Positions 1 to 11,390 are shown, numbered from the stretch's first letter. The stretch: 64,000 bases of DNA from Artocarpus heterophyllus (GCA_025403435.1 CM046339.1:946212-1010211); one strand, 5' to 3'. Made by a program: numbers and translations. Notes: generated by a model not told the origin, from the letters alone.

Positions 1-749
1 GAAGAGCAGGTCTGGGCAAAATTAGAAAAACAAAAAATAGGTTATAAACTACTACCCATATCCCCAATTTTAAAAAAGTTGGGACAAAAATTGTTATAGG
101 TGAAGAATGAGCCACCAAACCTAATTTTCTTTTAAAAATAAAATAAAAAAAATTGTAGCTATATTAAGCCATATTTTAAAAGCTAGTTGCTAAAATTATT
201 TGGAGCTTAAGGGCAAAAATGTGGAAGAATTTAAAAAAAAGGTAAAAAAATTTTTAATTAAAAAAATGATCTTTTTTTTGACATGAAAAAACACATTTTT
301 TTTTATGTAGGTAATTATTTCAGTTTTTTTCATAGAAAAGACGATAATAACTATAACGAGGAGAGGAACCTCAATAGAGTGAAAAGAAAAAAATGGAGCT
401 GTTTTGATGTCCAAAAAACATGTTTTTTTGTCAAAAAACTGTAAAAAAAAATAATTTTTTCTTAAAGTCATTTTTTAAAATGCCCTAAAAATATACTATT
501 TCTTTGTCGAATAAGCAAGTATATTAGTAACTCAGAAAGAATATATATGTGTGTGTGTATTTGTAGTTTAGGAATTTTTTAAGTAAATGCATTATTGAAT
601 TAATTTACTAAATCAGCTAAAATTGAAGAGGCTACAAATAACTAGACAACTTCAATATTCCAACCATACTCAAACTAAAGAAAACAAAATTAGTCAAAAT
701 TTGTGTTACCTTATTACTAATTTAAGAAATGTTATAGAACCGATCACTG
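1..749. other. AT-rich intergenic DNA
   Basis: I see no gene. The stretch has many A and T homopolymers and a short TG repeat near 546-560. The only open frame (196-471, minus) codes for a low-complexity Phe/Lys/Ile-rich peptide, as expected from poly-A/T DNA. Confidence 0.7.
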
Positions 750-1030
750 TTTTTTTTTTTTTTTTTTTTGAGAACGATTGAATTTCATTAATACGGGCTA
801 TATGAGCCAAAACCACTAAAGCTATAAAACAAAAAAATAGCTTAAAAATATACAATCTTCATCAGAGTGAAATCCTATATTAGCAAGTAAATGAGCAACC
901 TCATTGCTCTTATAGGAACATAAGCACTAGCAAGTTCTTCTAAAAAAAATTAATTTCATAGTTATCAAATTCTCTCTTCACAGTTAAAATGTTAATGTAG
1001 TTCTAGATTCATTGTGGATAACTTTATACA
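750..1030 (-). pseudogene. LINE (L1-type) 3' end, RNase H fragment
   Basis: A 20-T run at 750-769 is the poly-A tail of an element read on the minus strand. Just inside it the minus strand encodes peptide pieces that match the C-terminus of the RNase H-like domain ending plant L1 LINE ORF2. One piece reads ILTVKREFDNYEINF. After a frame change another reads SNEVAHLLANIG, where plant LINEs typically have (N/D)xVAHxLA. The copy is heavily 5'-truncated, as is usual for LINEs, and carries at least one frame disruption. I did not find clear target-site duplications. It is non-functional. Confidence 0.6.
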
Positions 1031-1220
1031 CATTTAAAATGGATCTTTTTTTTTTTTTTTTGGGATGGCATCTAGTATAAAAGCCTCAAATATTCACGTC
1101 CTAAAAAAACATTTTTTTTTTCATAGAAAAATAAACCACGATTCTCTTGCGTACATTTACTCCACCTTAAAAAAAATAAAAAATAAAAAAAATAAAAATA
1201 AAAATCTGATGGGTCTAATT

Positions 1221-1745
1221 CGCTGGCCTAACAACAGCCATTAGAAGGAATAACGGAGACCTAAAGCCGCCCTATAAGTATTTGCAAGCTGTATCACGGA
1301 GTACGGCGTCTTAGCTTTTCTGGTCAAGCCTACCCGACTTTACCTAGATCCTAACACATCAGAGAAAACGCCCCTGTCCTTCCTTCAGAAACTCACCGTT
1401 CGCGAAACCAGATGACATTGGGGGTAAAAAAGGAAAAAGGGCAAGGATTCCCCTCGGCAAAGCGATACGCGCTTGATGAGAGAGCGTGACTTAAACATTT
1501 CGGAAAATGCTTCGGGTCTCGGGGGTTCGAGGAAAGGATAGACACGCGCGGTTGCGCGTATTCCAAGGAGAGAAGAGGTGTGGTACAGGGCAGGAGTATG
1601 ATAATTCCTTGAGACAGGAAGTAAGCATATTCTTCAGAGGATGGGGCAGTAGCTGCTGCTGCTACACTAAATGCGCTTTGTCGTGTGTACAGCCAGACAG
1701 GGAACAGGGGTGCACTTGTATTTTTACAACAAACTGTGGAATATT
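1221..1745. other. G+C-rich island, origin unknown
   Basis: Base composition changes abruptly from AT-rich flanks to a balanced, CpG-containing stretch, including a CGCGCGGTTGCGCG block near 1544-1557. Overlapping open frames on both strands (1507-1758 plus, 1393-1752 minus) match nothing I recognise and look incidental. It could be an organelle-DNA insertion, a degraded gene or promoter fragment, or an inserted element. I cannot choose from sequence alone. Confidence 0.35.
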
Positions 1746-1924
1746 GCTCCAAATTTAACCTCTTTTTATTTTATTTTTCTCCTTGAGTGATGCAAAATTA
1801 ACTTTTAAGAAAAGAATTTACCCGCTCACAAATTTGGTCCCTCTACGTTGGCATTGCATATCACTGATCAGTTGAATATAATCAAAATCATATTTAAAAG
1901 AATATATATGCAAATAAGATATAA

Positions 1925-2086
1925 GGGGTGTTTGGCAGTGGTAGAAACTGAGTGATTCTCGTCACAATCTCAGTTATAAATAGTATAAAGCTCTCATATA
2001 CTATAGTAACAATAAAAAAATATACTACAGTATAAAACTCTCACATGCTAATGTAAAAGTGGTTCCCACCACCCTTTCAAACACCC
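1925..2086. mobile_element. Tourist-like MITE (family M1), copy 1
   Basis: A 162-bp element with terminal inverted repeats GGGGTGTTTGG at the left and CAAACACCC at the right, flanked by TAA on both sides (1922-1924 and 2087-2089). A 3-bp TAA/TTA duplication is the hallmark of PIF/Harbinger-derived Tourist MITEs. The body holds repeated blocks resembling TAAAGCTCTCACATGCTA, also found in other copies of this family in the window. There is no coding capacity. Confidence 0.75.
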
Positions 2087-2089
2087 TAA

Positions 2090-3060
2090 TAATTTCTAAT
2101 AAAGAGCTAATGATCGAAAAACAAATACCTATCGATGATTTCTTTTCTTAAGTCCTATTATAAAAATATGATCATAATTTTATGCTTCTAAATTCATGGA
2201 AAAACAAAAAAAAAAAAAATTATTCCTCTAATTCAAGGTCCGAAGGATAAAGTCCAAATATGGTGGCTGTAAATTTTGTCTAGTAGAACTTTTACACTTA
2301 TTTCAAGGTTGAAGTTTTAAGTTTGAATCATTCACCCTAAAAAACGAAGAACCAAAATTCTAATAAGTGGAGATATAATAAAAAAAATAAATATAGTATT
2401 TTATAAATTAAAATATATTTTTTATTACTAGGTGGTGGCATGATTACAAATTTTTATCACAAGACAGGATCACATCAATATTTTTCAATTACTTTTAATG
2501 GAACATGAAATGTAATTTTTTTTGCAAAATAAGTACATAAAATTTTGAAAATTTATGTGAAAAAGGCAAATTTTAAAATGTGCCTCCACTCTCTTCAACA
2601 TGGCTGCACCACTAACCCAAAATCAAGAGAGGAAGGGAGAAATTCATTGGAGGAGCAGGGAGGGAATAAGTCAATTTAGGCGAAAAATAAAATTTAATAG
2701 CAGAAGTTTGGAAAATGTTAATAAATAGTATTTTTATCTTTTGTGTATATATACACACCCTCAGGTTAAAAACCTTAGTAGTTATCATTTATTTTCCTTC
2801 TTTTCTCTTTCTTCTCCTCATCTTTCCCTCTCTCTCTCTCTTCAAACATGATCATTTTGTCTCAATGACAACATCAACTTCTCCGATCACTAGAGACTTG
2901 GTGCTCTTCTTCATAGATTTGATTATGTCAACTGAAATGTTATGCCAACTAAAATATTACACGGCATCGATTAAAAGGTTGTGTTAGTTAAACTATTTTG
3001 AATAATGTAATATTTTAGGAAAACAAAAAAGAGACATGAAAAAAGATACGTGTAAACTAT
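2090..3060. other. AT-rich intergenic DNA
   Basis: No gene recognised. A CT-rich tract (about 2800-2845) and AT-rich sequence only. The frame at 2715-2987 is a hydrophobic shadow peptide. Confidence 0.6.
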
Positions 3061-3600
3061 GGGCCGGTTTGTTTAGTGTATTTTTGGACTCAATAGACTT
3101 AAATTTGAATTCGAGTATAAAGAATCATTTAGATATGTGTTTGTTTCTCTCAAAATCTAGATCCTTTGAGTACTAAAAATTCAAGTTTTCAAAGTTCTAA
3201 TCCCCTAAACTTTTGATACTCTAATATCTTTGCTACTGTAAAACTGAAATTTTCTCTCCTATATTTAAGGAAAAAAATCATAACTTCTTCATTTGATATC
3301 CAAATAAGATGATTCTTTTTTTATCGTGTTCCTAGGGAGAAATGAATAAATTAATATTTATATTGTATATTTTTTAAGATCATTAACATTAAGATTTTAT
3401 TAGATTTGTTAATAAATCAAAAACTATTTTCACTATCTCTTCAAACACAAATTTCAATTTTATTCCATACTCAGATAAAAACTTAAATGCACATCCAAAT
3501 GTCAATTCGGATAACAATTCAAATAACTAACCCAAATCCTAATTCAAATCACATAACTCAAATCAAATCATTAATTCGAATCCATTTACCAAACTGACCC
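3061..3600. mobile_element. Candidate non-autonomous DNA transposon (about 540 bp)
   Basis: The left end GGGCCGGTTTG and right end CAAACTGACCC form an imperfect inverted repeat. The interior is AT-rich and non-coding. The flanks (TAT on the left, TAA on the right) are compatible with, but do not prove, a 3-bp target duplication. Confidence 0.45.
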
Positions 3601-4086
3601 TAAATCTTTCTTTAGCATCAATAGATGGGAACGCTCATCAAAGAGGTAATCAAGAGATCTAGATCTATTGCCATGACCACAATGGGGATGGTCATTTCAT
3701 TATGGTGAAGATCATCACTACAAGAGAAATCAAAAAATCAACTTAAAGGTTTAGACTAACAGTCTCAGACTATTGTTTGCTTGTCATATATTCAACAAGA
3801 ATGAATATAAAGAGGACATATTTGATATATAAAAATAAATAATAAAGTCTTTATTCATTAAATGTCTCAAAAAACTATTACATCATTTAATCCTTAAGAC
3901 ACCTAGTCTAACAATAGAAACAAAAAAGTCTTCGTTAAAACTAGAAATGCAAATACCTTACATTTTGTAAACGTTATACGAATTTCCAAATAGGCATCCA
4001 AAAAGATTTATTGTCTAGATTTTTAAAATGAGGTTAAAAAATTAAAAAAAAAGTATTAGGACTCAAGTTGCCCAAAAAAAAAGATA
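3601..4086. other. Intergenic DNA
   Basis: No coding signal. A short segment at about 3735-3790 (TTAAAGGTTTAGACTAACAG and following) resembles sequence at the inner end of the copia LTRs at 54.1 and 56.75 kb, so it may be a small remnant of that family. Confidence 0.4.
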
Positions 4087-5163
4087 GGGTTAATTTTACT
4101 TTTAGCCCCTAAACAATGTAGCTTGTCCCATTTTGGCTCTTCTGTTACTAAATCCATTAAATACAGATGAAATTAAGCCAAAAATTTCACTTTTCCCTAA
4201 ATTATGCAACTTGTCCTATTTTAACCCATAAACTTTGAATTATAACAAAATGACACGCTTGAACTGTGAAACTTGTCCTCTTTTTGCAATTTAATCACTA
4301 AATCTATTAAATATTGATGAATGTAAGTCACATATATATGTACATGATCGATTCATTATAAATAAATGGTCATGATTAAATAATTTGTAATCGACTTTCA
4401 TGTATATCAATTCTACAAATAAGGAATTTCATAAACAAATGTACATTTTTGTGACTTAAAATTAAGATGAATTTTGAGTTTTTTTTTTATGATTATTGAG
4501 TCCAACTAAATGAAGTATTCATTATTATGTCATTTACATAATTTTCAACCTCAAAATTTAATCATAAAAATAATAAATAGGTTATATTATAGTATCTATG
4601 CTTCGTTTTTGTTGAGTACTCATATATCCAAGTATTTTTTTTTCTTATTTGTTCATATTTTTTAATTCATTTTAAATCATATTATAGAAAGAGTATGATA
4701 AAACCTCTTGAGCAAAAAAATAGTGAAACATTTATCAACAAAATTATAAAAAAGGAAAAAAAAATAAAAACTTTTATAATTGATAAATATAATTTAGATA
4801 TTTTGACTTGAAAATATATTACGAAAATATATAAAGAGCTGAAAGATCAAAATGGTCATTTCTTAATTCGTTATTATTTAATAGTTTTAGTAATGAGATA
4901 GGCAAAATGAGACAAGATTATTGATTTAGGGTGTGATTTGTTATACTTTAAAGTTTATGGGTTAAAATGGGATAAGTTATATAGTTTAGGGGTCAAATAT
5001 AAAATTATTGGCTCAATTTTTTAAATATTTAACAAATTTGGTAACAAAAAGGTCATAGTGGGACATGTTGAATAGTTCATGAGTGTAATTTACTACGTTT
5101 TAAAGTTTAGGAGCTAAAATAGGATAAGTTGTATAGTTTAAAAGCTAAAAGTGAAATTACTCC
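4087..5163. mobile_element. Long-TIR non-autonomous DNA transposon (about 1.08 kb)
   Basis: Roughly 300-bp arms (4087-4330 and about 4850-5163) are inverted copies of each other. Both read, in their own sense, through ACTTTTAGC, then CTTGTCC or CTTATCC, then TTAACCCATAAACTTT. Each arm also contains internal sub-repeats of a block like CCTAAACT...ACTTGTCC. The roughly 500-bp centre is AT-rich with no open frame. Long arms with sub-repeats resemble foldback or Mutator-like non-autonomous elements. Flanking duplications were not resolved. Confidence 0.65.
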
Positions 5164-6059
5164 AAACAAATATTGAGATTGGGAATAAAAAAAGTGCTCC
5201 ATTTTAACCGAAAATAAAAAAATGGAAAATGCAACAAAAATTAGGTTCGATGTAACTTCAATCGGGAATAGCCAAGCTCAAAGGTATGTAAGAAGCTTTT
5301 CAAAAGTCGGCACCGTCTTCATACAAATCCAACCACGGTCATGTTTCGCCTCCATACCCCGTACGCTTCTTTGATTTTTCATTTTTTTTATACTTTTTTG
5401 TTTTTATACTGATCGGATTGAATCAAATTCCATATATGAAAACTCATTATTATCTTCTTGTGTGCTCCGTCCCCAAATCCCAACCGTTCATTTATCCTTG
5501 AAAATTTGTGCACTTTCTTCCGAGGGGAAAGTATTCCTTTGTTTCCTTCCTTCTTTAACTTGTCTTGTTTGGTTTTTGTAGTGGTTTTCTTTTTTCCTTG
5601 TTTGGTTTGCTTGACGTTAAACTTTGACTTGAGAGCCTCAATTAGCCCAGTGGTCCAAAACTTGAAAGAAGCGTAATGGGATTGTAACTTTGACCAGTTC
5701 CAAGTGAGTGTGAGAGAGAGAGATCAAATACAAAATAAAGAAAAGGGTATTTTGGAATGTATTGTGGGGGTAAAGAGTACCTTGATTAAGCTGCAACGAC
5801 TTCCTAGTCGGAGCCACAACACAATGATGGATGTTCACTTGACTAGTTACCCGTTTTATGACGAACATATATATATATATATATATATTTTATTAAAATG
5901 ATGTTTGAAAACACACTTTGAACTAGTTTAAAATGCCTTTGACAACGCAACTAAAACGAATTTATTAAAGCATATTGAAATTTTCTATTGTAGCATACTT
6001 TTATTTTATATTATAGTAATTGAAACTATATAGTTGGAAAAATATTGTCAAATGACGCT
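5164..6059. other. Intergenic DNA with an (AT)n microsatellite
   Basis: No gene recognised. An (AT)n run lies at about 5867-5888 and a short (GA)n at 5709-5722. The frames 5458-5676 (plus) and 5638-5868 (minus) overlap antiparallel and show no family features. Confidence 0.55.
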
Positions 6060-6150
6060 TTTGATTAAAATCATTATAGCATGTGAGAGCTTCACATTAT
6101 AGCTTGTGTTTTTCTTGACATTGTAGCATGTAAAAGCTTTATACCGTAAC
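6060..6150. mobile_element. MITE family M1, fragment
   Basis: Contains AGCATGTGAGAGCTTCACA and AGCATGTAAAAGCTTTATA, the internal blocks of family M1, with no clear terminus. It abuts the element at 6151-6331, which appears to have inserted into it. Confidence 0.5.
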
Positions 6151-6331
6151 TAGTGACGGAGGCATGATTTATTGGTATAGCGGCCATTTTTTAATCAAGA
6201 TTATACTAACACGTAGTAAACTATTAATTTAAGGAGACAAAGTCTAATTTATACACACATATTATATTAAAATTAAAATTACTATATATTTTTTTTAAAA
6301 AAAGCTAGGGCCCTATCTCCGTCATTGACTA
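6151..6331. mobile_element. Short MITE with TAGTGACGGAG-type ends
   Basis: The left end TAGTGACGGAGGC and the reverse complement of the right end, TAGTCAATGACGGAG, are related inverted repeats. TAAC occurs on both sides (6147-6150 and 6332-6335). The body is AT-rich and non-coding. Confidence 0.5.
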
Positions 6332-6349
6332 TAACAATAAAAAATTTTA

Positions 6350-6508
6350 GGTGGTGTTTGGAAGGTGGTGGGAACTGTTGGTTAGAACCACTTTTACTGT
6401 AGCATATGAGAGCTTTATACTGTAGCAATTTTTTTTATTGCTACTGTAGCATGTGAAAGTTTTGTACTGTTCATAACTGAGTTTGTAGTGGAAACCGTGT
6501 GCCAAATA
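6350..6508. mobile_element. Tourist-like MITE (family M1), copy 2
   Basis: Starts GGTGGTGTTTGGAAGGTGG and ends near GTGCCAAATA. The body holds TACTGTAGCATATGAGAGCT and TACTGTAGCATGTGAAAG, in opposite orientation to copy 1. The right terminus is eroded. Confidence 0.65.
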
Positions 6509-6842
6509 AGGAGTTAGTTAAAATTGACAGTATCAAACACCTTATAAAATTTTATCGAGGATGTAAAAAGCATTTCTACAGTTAAAATATTTTTTTTTTG
6601 ACTTGTCAATCGCATTATAATTATGCCGCATTAAAAAAAAGGCGGGTCTATAAATTCTCTTTTAAAATTTTCTTTTATATTTCTTATTCACATAAAAAGA
6701 TATATTATAATTTGTGCTCTTGCTGATACTTATGTGCTTGATTATTCTTTTTATCAATTCGTATGTGGTGGTTCATACACAAGTATAATAAGAACTAGAA
6801 TAACAATCAATACATAAGCAATTGGTGTAAAGGGCTTAGCTG

Positions 6843-8109
6843 TTTGGTAGAAAGTGGTCTAAACTACTTTCTTAGCTGCCATGAAAGATGAGATAAAGTC
6901 TATGAAGGACAATAACGCTTAGGATCTCGTTCCATTACCTGAAGATGCGAAGCCCATTGGTTGTAAATGGATATTTAAAATCAAGAGGGATTCGAAGGGT
7001 GATGTAGAGCGATATATGGCTCGTCTTGTCGTTAAGGGCTTTACTCAAAAGGAAGGCATTGATTATAAAGAGACTTTTTCTCCGGTTTCAACGAAAGACT
7101 CTTTTAGGACAATTATGGCACTTGTAGCATATTTTGATCTTGAGCTATATCAGATGGATGGTAAGACAACGTTTTTAAATGGTGACATCGATGAAATGAT
7201 CTATATGGTGCAGCTAGAAAACTTTGAGTCAAGAGACCAGAAGAAGATGGTATGCAAATTAAAGAAATCTATCTATGGGCTTAAACAAGCTTCTCGTCAA
7301 TGGTATTACAAATTTCATCAAGTGATAGTCTCATTCGGTTTCGAGGTGAACACTATAGATGACTGTATATACCATAAGTTCAGCGTGAGTAAGAGTATTC
7401 TCCTGGTATTGTATGTTGACGATATACTGCTTGCCACCAATCATATAGGCTTATTGCACGAAACCAAGAGATTTCTATCAAAGAAATTTGAAATGAAAGA
7501 TCTTGGTGACGCCTCTTTTGTGTTAGGAATTATAATACACTGAGATTGCTCTCGGGGTATTCTTGGGTTATCACAAAAGAGCTATATCGAAAAGGTGCTT
7601 AAAAGATTTGACATACAGGATTGTGAACCAGAAGATATCCTTGTGGCTAAAGGAGATAAGTTCAGTTTAAGTCAGTGTCCTAAGAACGACCTTGAGGTAA
7701 AGGATATGGAAAAGATCTCATATGCATCAGCTGTTGGGAGTCTAATGTATGCTCAAGTTTGTACTCATCCATATATAGCATACATTGTTGGATTGTTGGG
7801 CAGATATTTGAGTAACCTTGGAATGGATCATTGGAAAGCAGCCAAACGGGTTATGCGATATTTACAAAGAGCAAAAGATTACATGCTTACATATAGAAGG
7901 TCAGACCAACTCGAGATCATTGGTTATTCGGATTCAGATTTTGCTGGATGTGAAGATATCATCGATCCACTTCGGGCTATATTTATTTGCTTGCTGGAGG
8001 AGCTATTTCTTGGAGGAGTGGTAAGTAGTCACTCATAGCTTCTTCCACTATGGAGACAGAATTTATAGCATGTTATGAGGCATCCAATCATGGAATATGG
8101 CTACAAAAC
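6843..8109 (+). pseudogene. Ty1/copia pol fragment: reverse transcriptase and RNase H (5' part)
   Basis: This is the 3' half of a copia polyprotein. Gag, protease and integrase are absent upstream. The reverse transcriptase begins around GCKWIFKIKRD. It contains [41 protein letters not shown] and the catalytic LYVDDILLATN. The RNase H region starts near YASAVGSLMYAQVC and includes GYSDSDFAGC. Damage: a stop at about 6930, another at 7541-7543 (TGA, apparently from CGA), a frame change near 7970, and a stop at 8036-8038. It ends at 8109 where a solo LTR interrupts it, and the same domain continues at 10183. It cannot make a functional product. Confidence 0.9.
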
Positions 8110-10182
8110 TGTAACGCCCCAAAATTTATTTAATGTTAATGTATTATAAATGATGAATTAGTGTGCCATAATTAATGTTTTAACATTAATTTGATTAATG
8201 GGTTGGATTTTAAATTTTCGGTTGTTTTGTTAAATTGATACATCCAAATGATTTATTATTGTTTTAAAATGATGTTTTGAGTTTTAAAACACAACAATTT
8301 GTAAAATGTTAAAAATACTCCGTTTTACAAAACCGTGGGCGGCACATGGTTTTCGCACAGTAAAACCGCCCACCGATTTTCTCTATTTATTTCCTTCTTC
8401 TCTCTCTCTCTCCTCACTCTCACGCAATCCCTCTCTCTCTCTTCCTCTTGACATCTCTCGGCAGTCTCTCTCTCTCTCTATCTCTCTCAAAATTTTTGAA
8501 ACCAAATTCAAATCCAAGCTTCGGGATAGCAAGGAGGAGGCTCGGGGACGTGATTTAGCAACCGAGATCGCGGATTGAAGCTTCGATTCGAGGTTAGATT
8601 TGAAATTTCTAAACTTTTACAAAATTTTCAATTTTGTGCATTTTTGAAATTTAGGGTTGTTTAAGTTTAGAAAACCGTGGATTTGAGTTAAATGAACTTA
8701 GAACAACTAGAATCTAAGCCTAGATTGAAGGAAAACGGATTGAATTCAAGATTTTTCATTTTTCTCCTCATTTTCTCATTTTCAGATTTTTGAGGATTTC
8801 GAGTTTAAATGTTGTTTAAACGACTCCAAACATGTTCTAATATGTTTTTCTATCATCTATGATTGTTTTTCATGCCTGGGATTTGAGAAAAACAGGTTAG
8901 AATCAAGATTTGAATTTTGGGAATCGAGAAACCCGTGGCTGGGATTTCTGGATTTTCCCAGTTCGGCAGGCCGGAGTGATGATCGGCAGGCCGGTGTTCT
9001 TCCGATCGGCAGGCCAACCGTGGCATGGAAAATTTTGTGATTTTTACCCGTTTTCACTGTTTTGAACCCTGATTTAAATTCCAACTTTATAGAATAATTT
9101 TAAAGGTACAAATGGCACACTAGGACATCATGAAATGGTTTAGTAACATAGAATGTCTCGAACTAGATATTGATCGACTTAGTTTGTATCTAGGATCGTT
9201 CGTGGTTCCGTGGAGCTAACGTATAGCGGACTGGGATTACGGTGTGGGACACCGACACGAGAATTGAGGTAGGACTTCTATCCTATTTCTTTGGTAGCCT
9301 AGTTTTGAAGTGATTTGGCTTTGAAAAGGATTTCTATTAAAATGTTTTTCAACGATGTTTGAAAATGGATTTATCGGTTATATTTTTAATATACCGTGAT
9401 TATGAAATAAATTTGATAATGAATGTAATTGACAACACTCGGTAATTGGGTTTTGAATGATAATGATAATAAACACATAGGCATGATGCCATATCAGAGA
9501 TCGCGTCGTGTAGCGATCGACCTTGGGGGCAGGTCCCGAAACCCAGCTGGGCCACTACGGTGGTGATATCATGGTTTGCCTAGGTAAAAAGATAAATGGT
9601 GTTTTTGATTGTGCGAGTAGACTGTTCTGTGTCAGGACGACCCTACTCAAATTATTTATTTATTTATTTGTTTACTTATTTATTTAAAGTTTTCTTTTGA
9701 GTACTCCTAACAATGAATTGTTTCTTTAAATTAAATTATTTATAAAACATAGTCCTACTGAGCCTTTCGCTCACGTTTTATTGTTTTAAATTCCCCCCCC
9801 CCCCCCCCTCTAGGTGGTTTCCCATTTAGGTTTGGAGAGGATTCTTCGGACCGAACTCAGGAGCAATAGAAGGGTTAATTTATATTTTGTATTATTCAAT
9901 CAAGGCATGTAAGAGTTAACTTTATTTGTACTTGGACTGTAATTGTATTCATGATATTGTCAGAACCATGTGTGTGCACAAGTTGTGGGTTGTGGAACCC
10001 ATACTCGCGGTTTTTATTTAATTTTTATTTTTGCCTAATATTTATAATTCTTTTATAAAATGTGGTGGAAAACTTCTTATTTCTCATTTAATTTGATCCT
10101 TAAACCATTGGTTTTAATTAAATCCTCTTTTAATTAATCTAAATAATCTGCCACGTCACCTCCCGTACTCCGGGGCGTGACA
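8110..10182 (+). mobile_element. Solo LTR S1 (Ty3/gypsy-type), 2,073 bp
   Basis: Begins TGTAACGCCCC and ends GGGGCGTGACA, so it has TG...CA ends with a short inverted repeat. It is flanked by a perfect 5-bp duplication AAAAC (8105-8109 and 10183-10187), inside the copia RNase H reading region. No coding region is present, so it is a single LTR left after LTR-LTR recombination. Inside are a TATTTA-type promoter candidate and CT-rich leader near 8380-8480, three G+C palindromic units (8962-9018), a run of 16 C (9793-9808), and ACTGAGCCTTTCGCTCA near 9755. Assignment to gypsy rests on the TGTAACGCCCC/GGGGCGTGACA ends and length and is an inference. Confidence 0.85.
9793..9808. repeat. Poly-C homopolymer (16 C)
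   Basis: Sixteen consecutive C residues inside solo LTR S1. The length is likely to vary between copies and to be error-prone in sequencing. Confidence 0.9.
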
Positions 10183-10473
10183 AAAACTTTTGTCATTGGG
10201 CTGCGAATTATGAAAAGTATAGAAAGACCACTTAAGTTGTTTTGTGACAATAAATCTACAGTCTTATATTCCAACAACAACAGGAGCTCTTCAAAATCAA
10301 AGCATATAAAGATTGAGTTTCTTGTTGTTAAAGAAAGAGTTCAGAGTGGTCAGGTGTCTATAGAGCATATTGGTATAAACTCCATGATTGCGGATCTGCT
10401 CACAAAAGGGCTTTCACCCAAGGTCTTTCATGAGCACACTGCTTATATGGGTGTTCAGTTACTTGATGATATG
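10183..10473 (+). pseudogene. Ty1/copia RNase H (3' part, after the S1 insertion)
   Basis: Continues the fragment that stops at 8109. Typical copia RNase H sequence follows: PLKLFCDNKSTVLYSNNN with the catalytic DN, SKSKHIKIEFLVVKERV, and HIGINSMIADLLTKGL near the C-terminus. The frame ends with TAG at about 10474. At the join the copia frame needs one T fewer (AACTTTTGTC against an expected AACTTTGTC), so a small frameshift accompanies the insertion. Confidence 0.85.
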
Positions 10474-10893
10474 TAGTTTTAGTAGGAGTTTGTATTTGAA
10501 TGCTAATTTTCTTTATATATAGACATTGTGTGTTTGTATATGTTTTCTGCAGAAATAAAGAATATAGTTCACTTACACTCTGATTTTGGTACGGATTTGA
10601 TCTCATTCAGATATAAAGTTGGACTAGTTGGAAATAGACATGTTTAGATCACTTTGCATGTAATTTCCATGCTACACATCCATACTTGATCTATGTCATT
10701 TAGTTATATCAATATATGTGATCATTGATGGGTCTAGTCACGTTATATTTGTGACAAAGACAGCTTTAGTTCTATGTTGGTATGATCAATGACGAGATTG
10801 TTCAAGAATACCCTTATATATGATAGCAAAAGTTGAGCTCATTAAGGTAAACACATTTTTTGCAAAGAAAAATATGTGGCCCAAGTGGGAGAT
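10474..10893 (+). other. Copia 3' untranslated region and polypurine tract
   Basis: Non-coding sequence between the end of pol and the 3' LTR. It ends in the purine-rich AAGTGGGAGA (10883-10892), which primes plus-strand DNA synthesis in copia elements. Confidence 0.7.
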
Positions 10894-11035
10894 TGTTGGA
10901 AAATAATTTTTCATGTGGGCCTACATATGTAATTAAATGTGTTATTTAATACTATCTTAAAGTAAAGCCTAAATTAAAGTGATATAATTAAGATAAAATT
11001 AAAAAGTTTTTTTTAGGCATTAATATAATGTATGG

Positions 11036-11069
<34 letters not shown>

Positions 11070-11390
11070 GTGTAGATACCAATTTGTAATTTCTAGATTT
11101 TATGATGGGTAAAACTGAAAATACATTAAAATAACTAAAGAAAGTTATTTATTCTAGTTTTGGTCCCTAATGGGGTGCAATTTACTGAGGCCCAAATTGC
11201 TAGCAGGCCCGAGCGGCCCAATGTTGTACCAGTTGGACGGATCGAGTAAAATCTATGGACTAAGCCCGATTGAATTGATTGTTTCGAGTTGTTTGTTTGA
11301 TTCGACCGATTTTGCATAATTCGAGTCGTTCTACTTATTGAAGATATTTCGCACTCGTTCTTACGTCTTTGTTCGACTGGGTCGATCGTC
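10894..11390 (+). mobile_element. Copia 3' LTR (partial)
   Basis: Begins TGTTGGAAAATAATT directly after the polypurine tract. It contains a TTA/ATT microsatellite (about 11036-11067). The right end is not clear because a MITE (family M1) abuts it at about 11390. No matching 5' LTR was seen upstream of 6843. Confidence 0.65.
11036..11067. repeat. (TTA)n microsatellite
   Basis: About ten consecutive TTA/ATT units inside the copia 3' LTR. Confidence 0.9.

Noticed and set aside
196..471. 91-residue open frame on the minus strand
   Set aside because: Phe/Lys/Ile-rich translation of poly-A/T DNA with no domain, exon signals or neighbouring gene.
1393..1758. Overlapping open frames on both strands of the G+C island
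   Set aside because: Antiparallel overlap and no recognisable family; more likely a by-product of higher G+C content.
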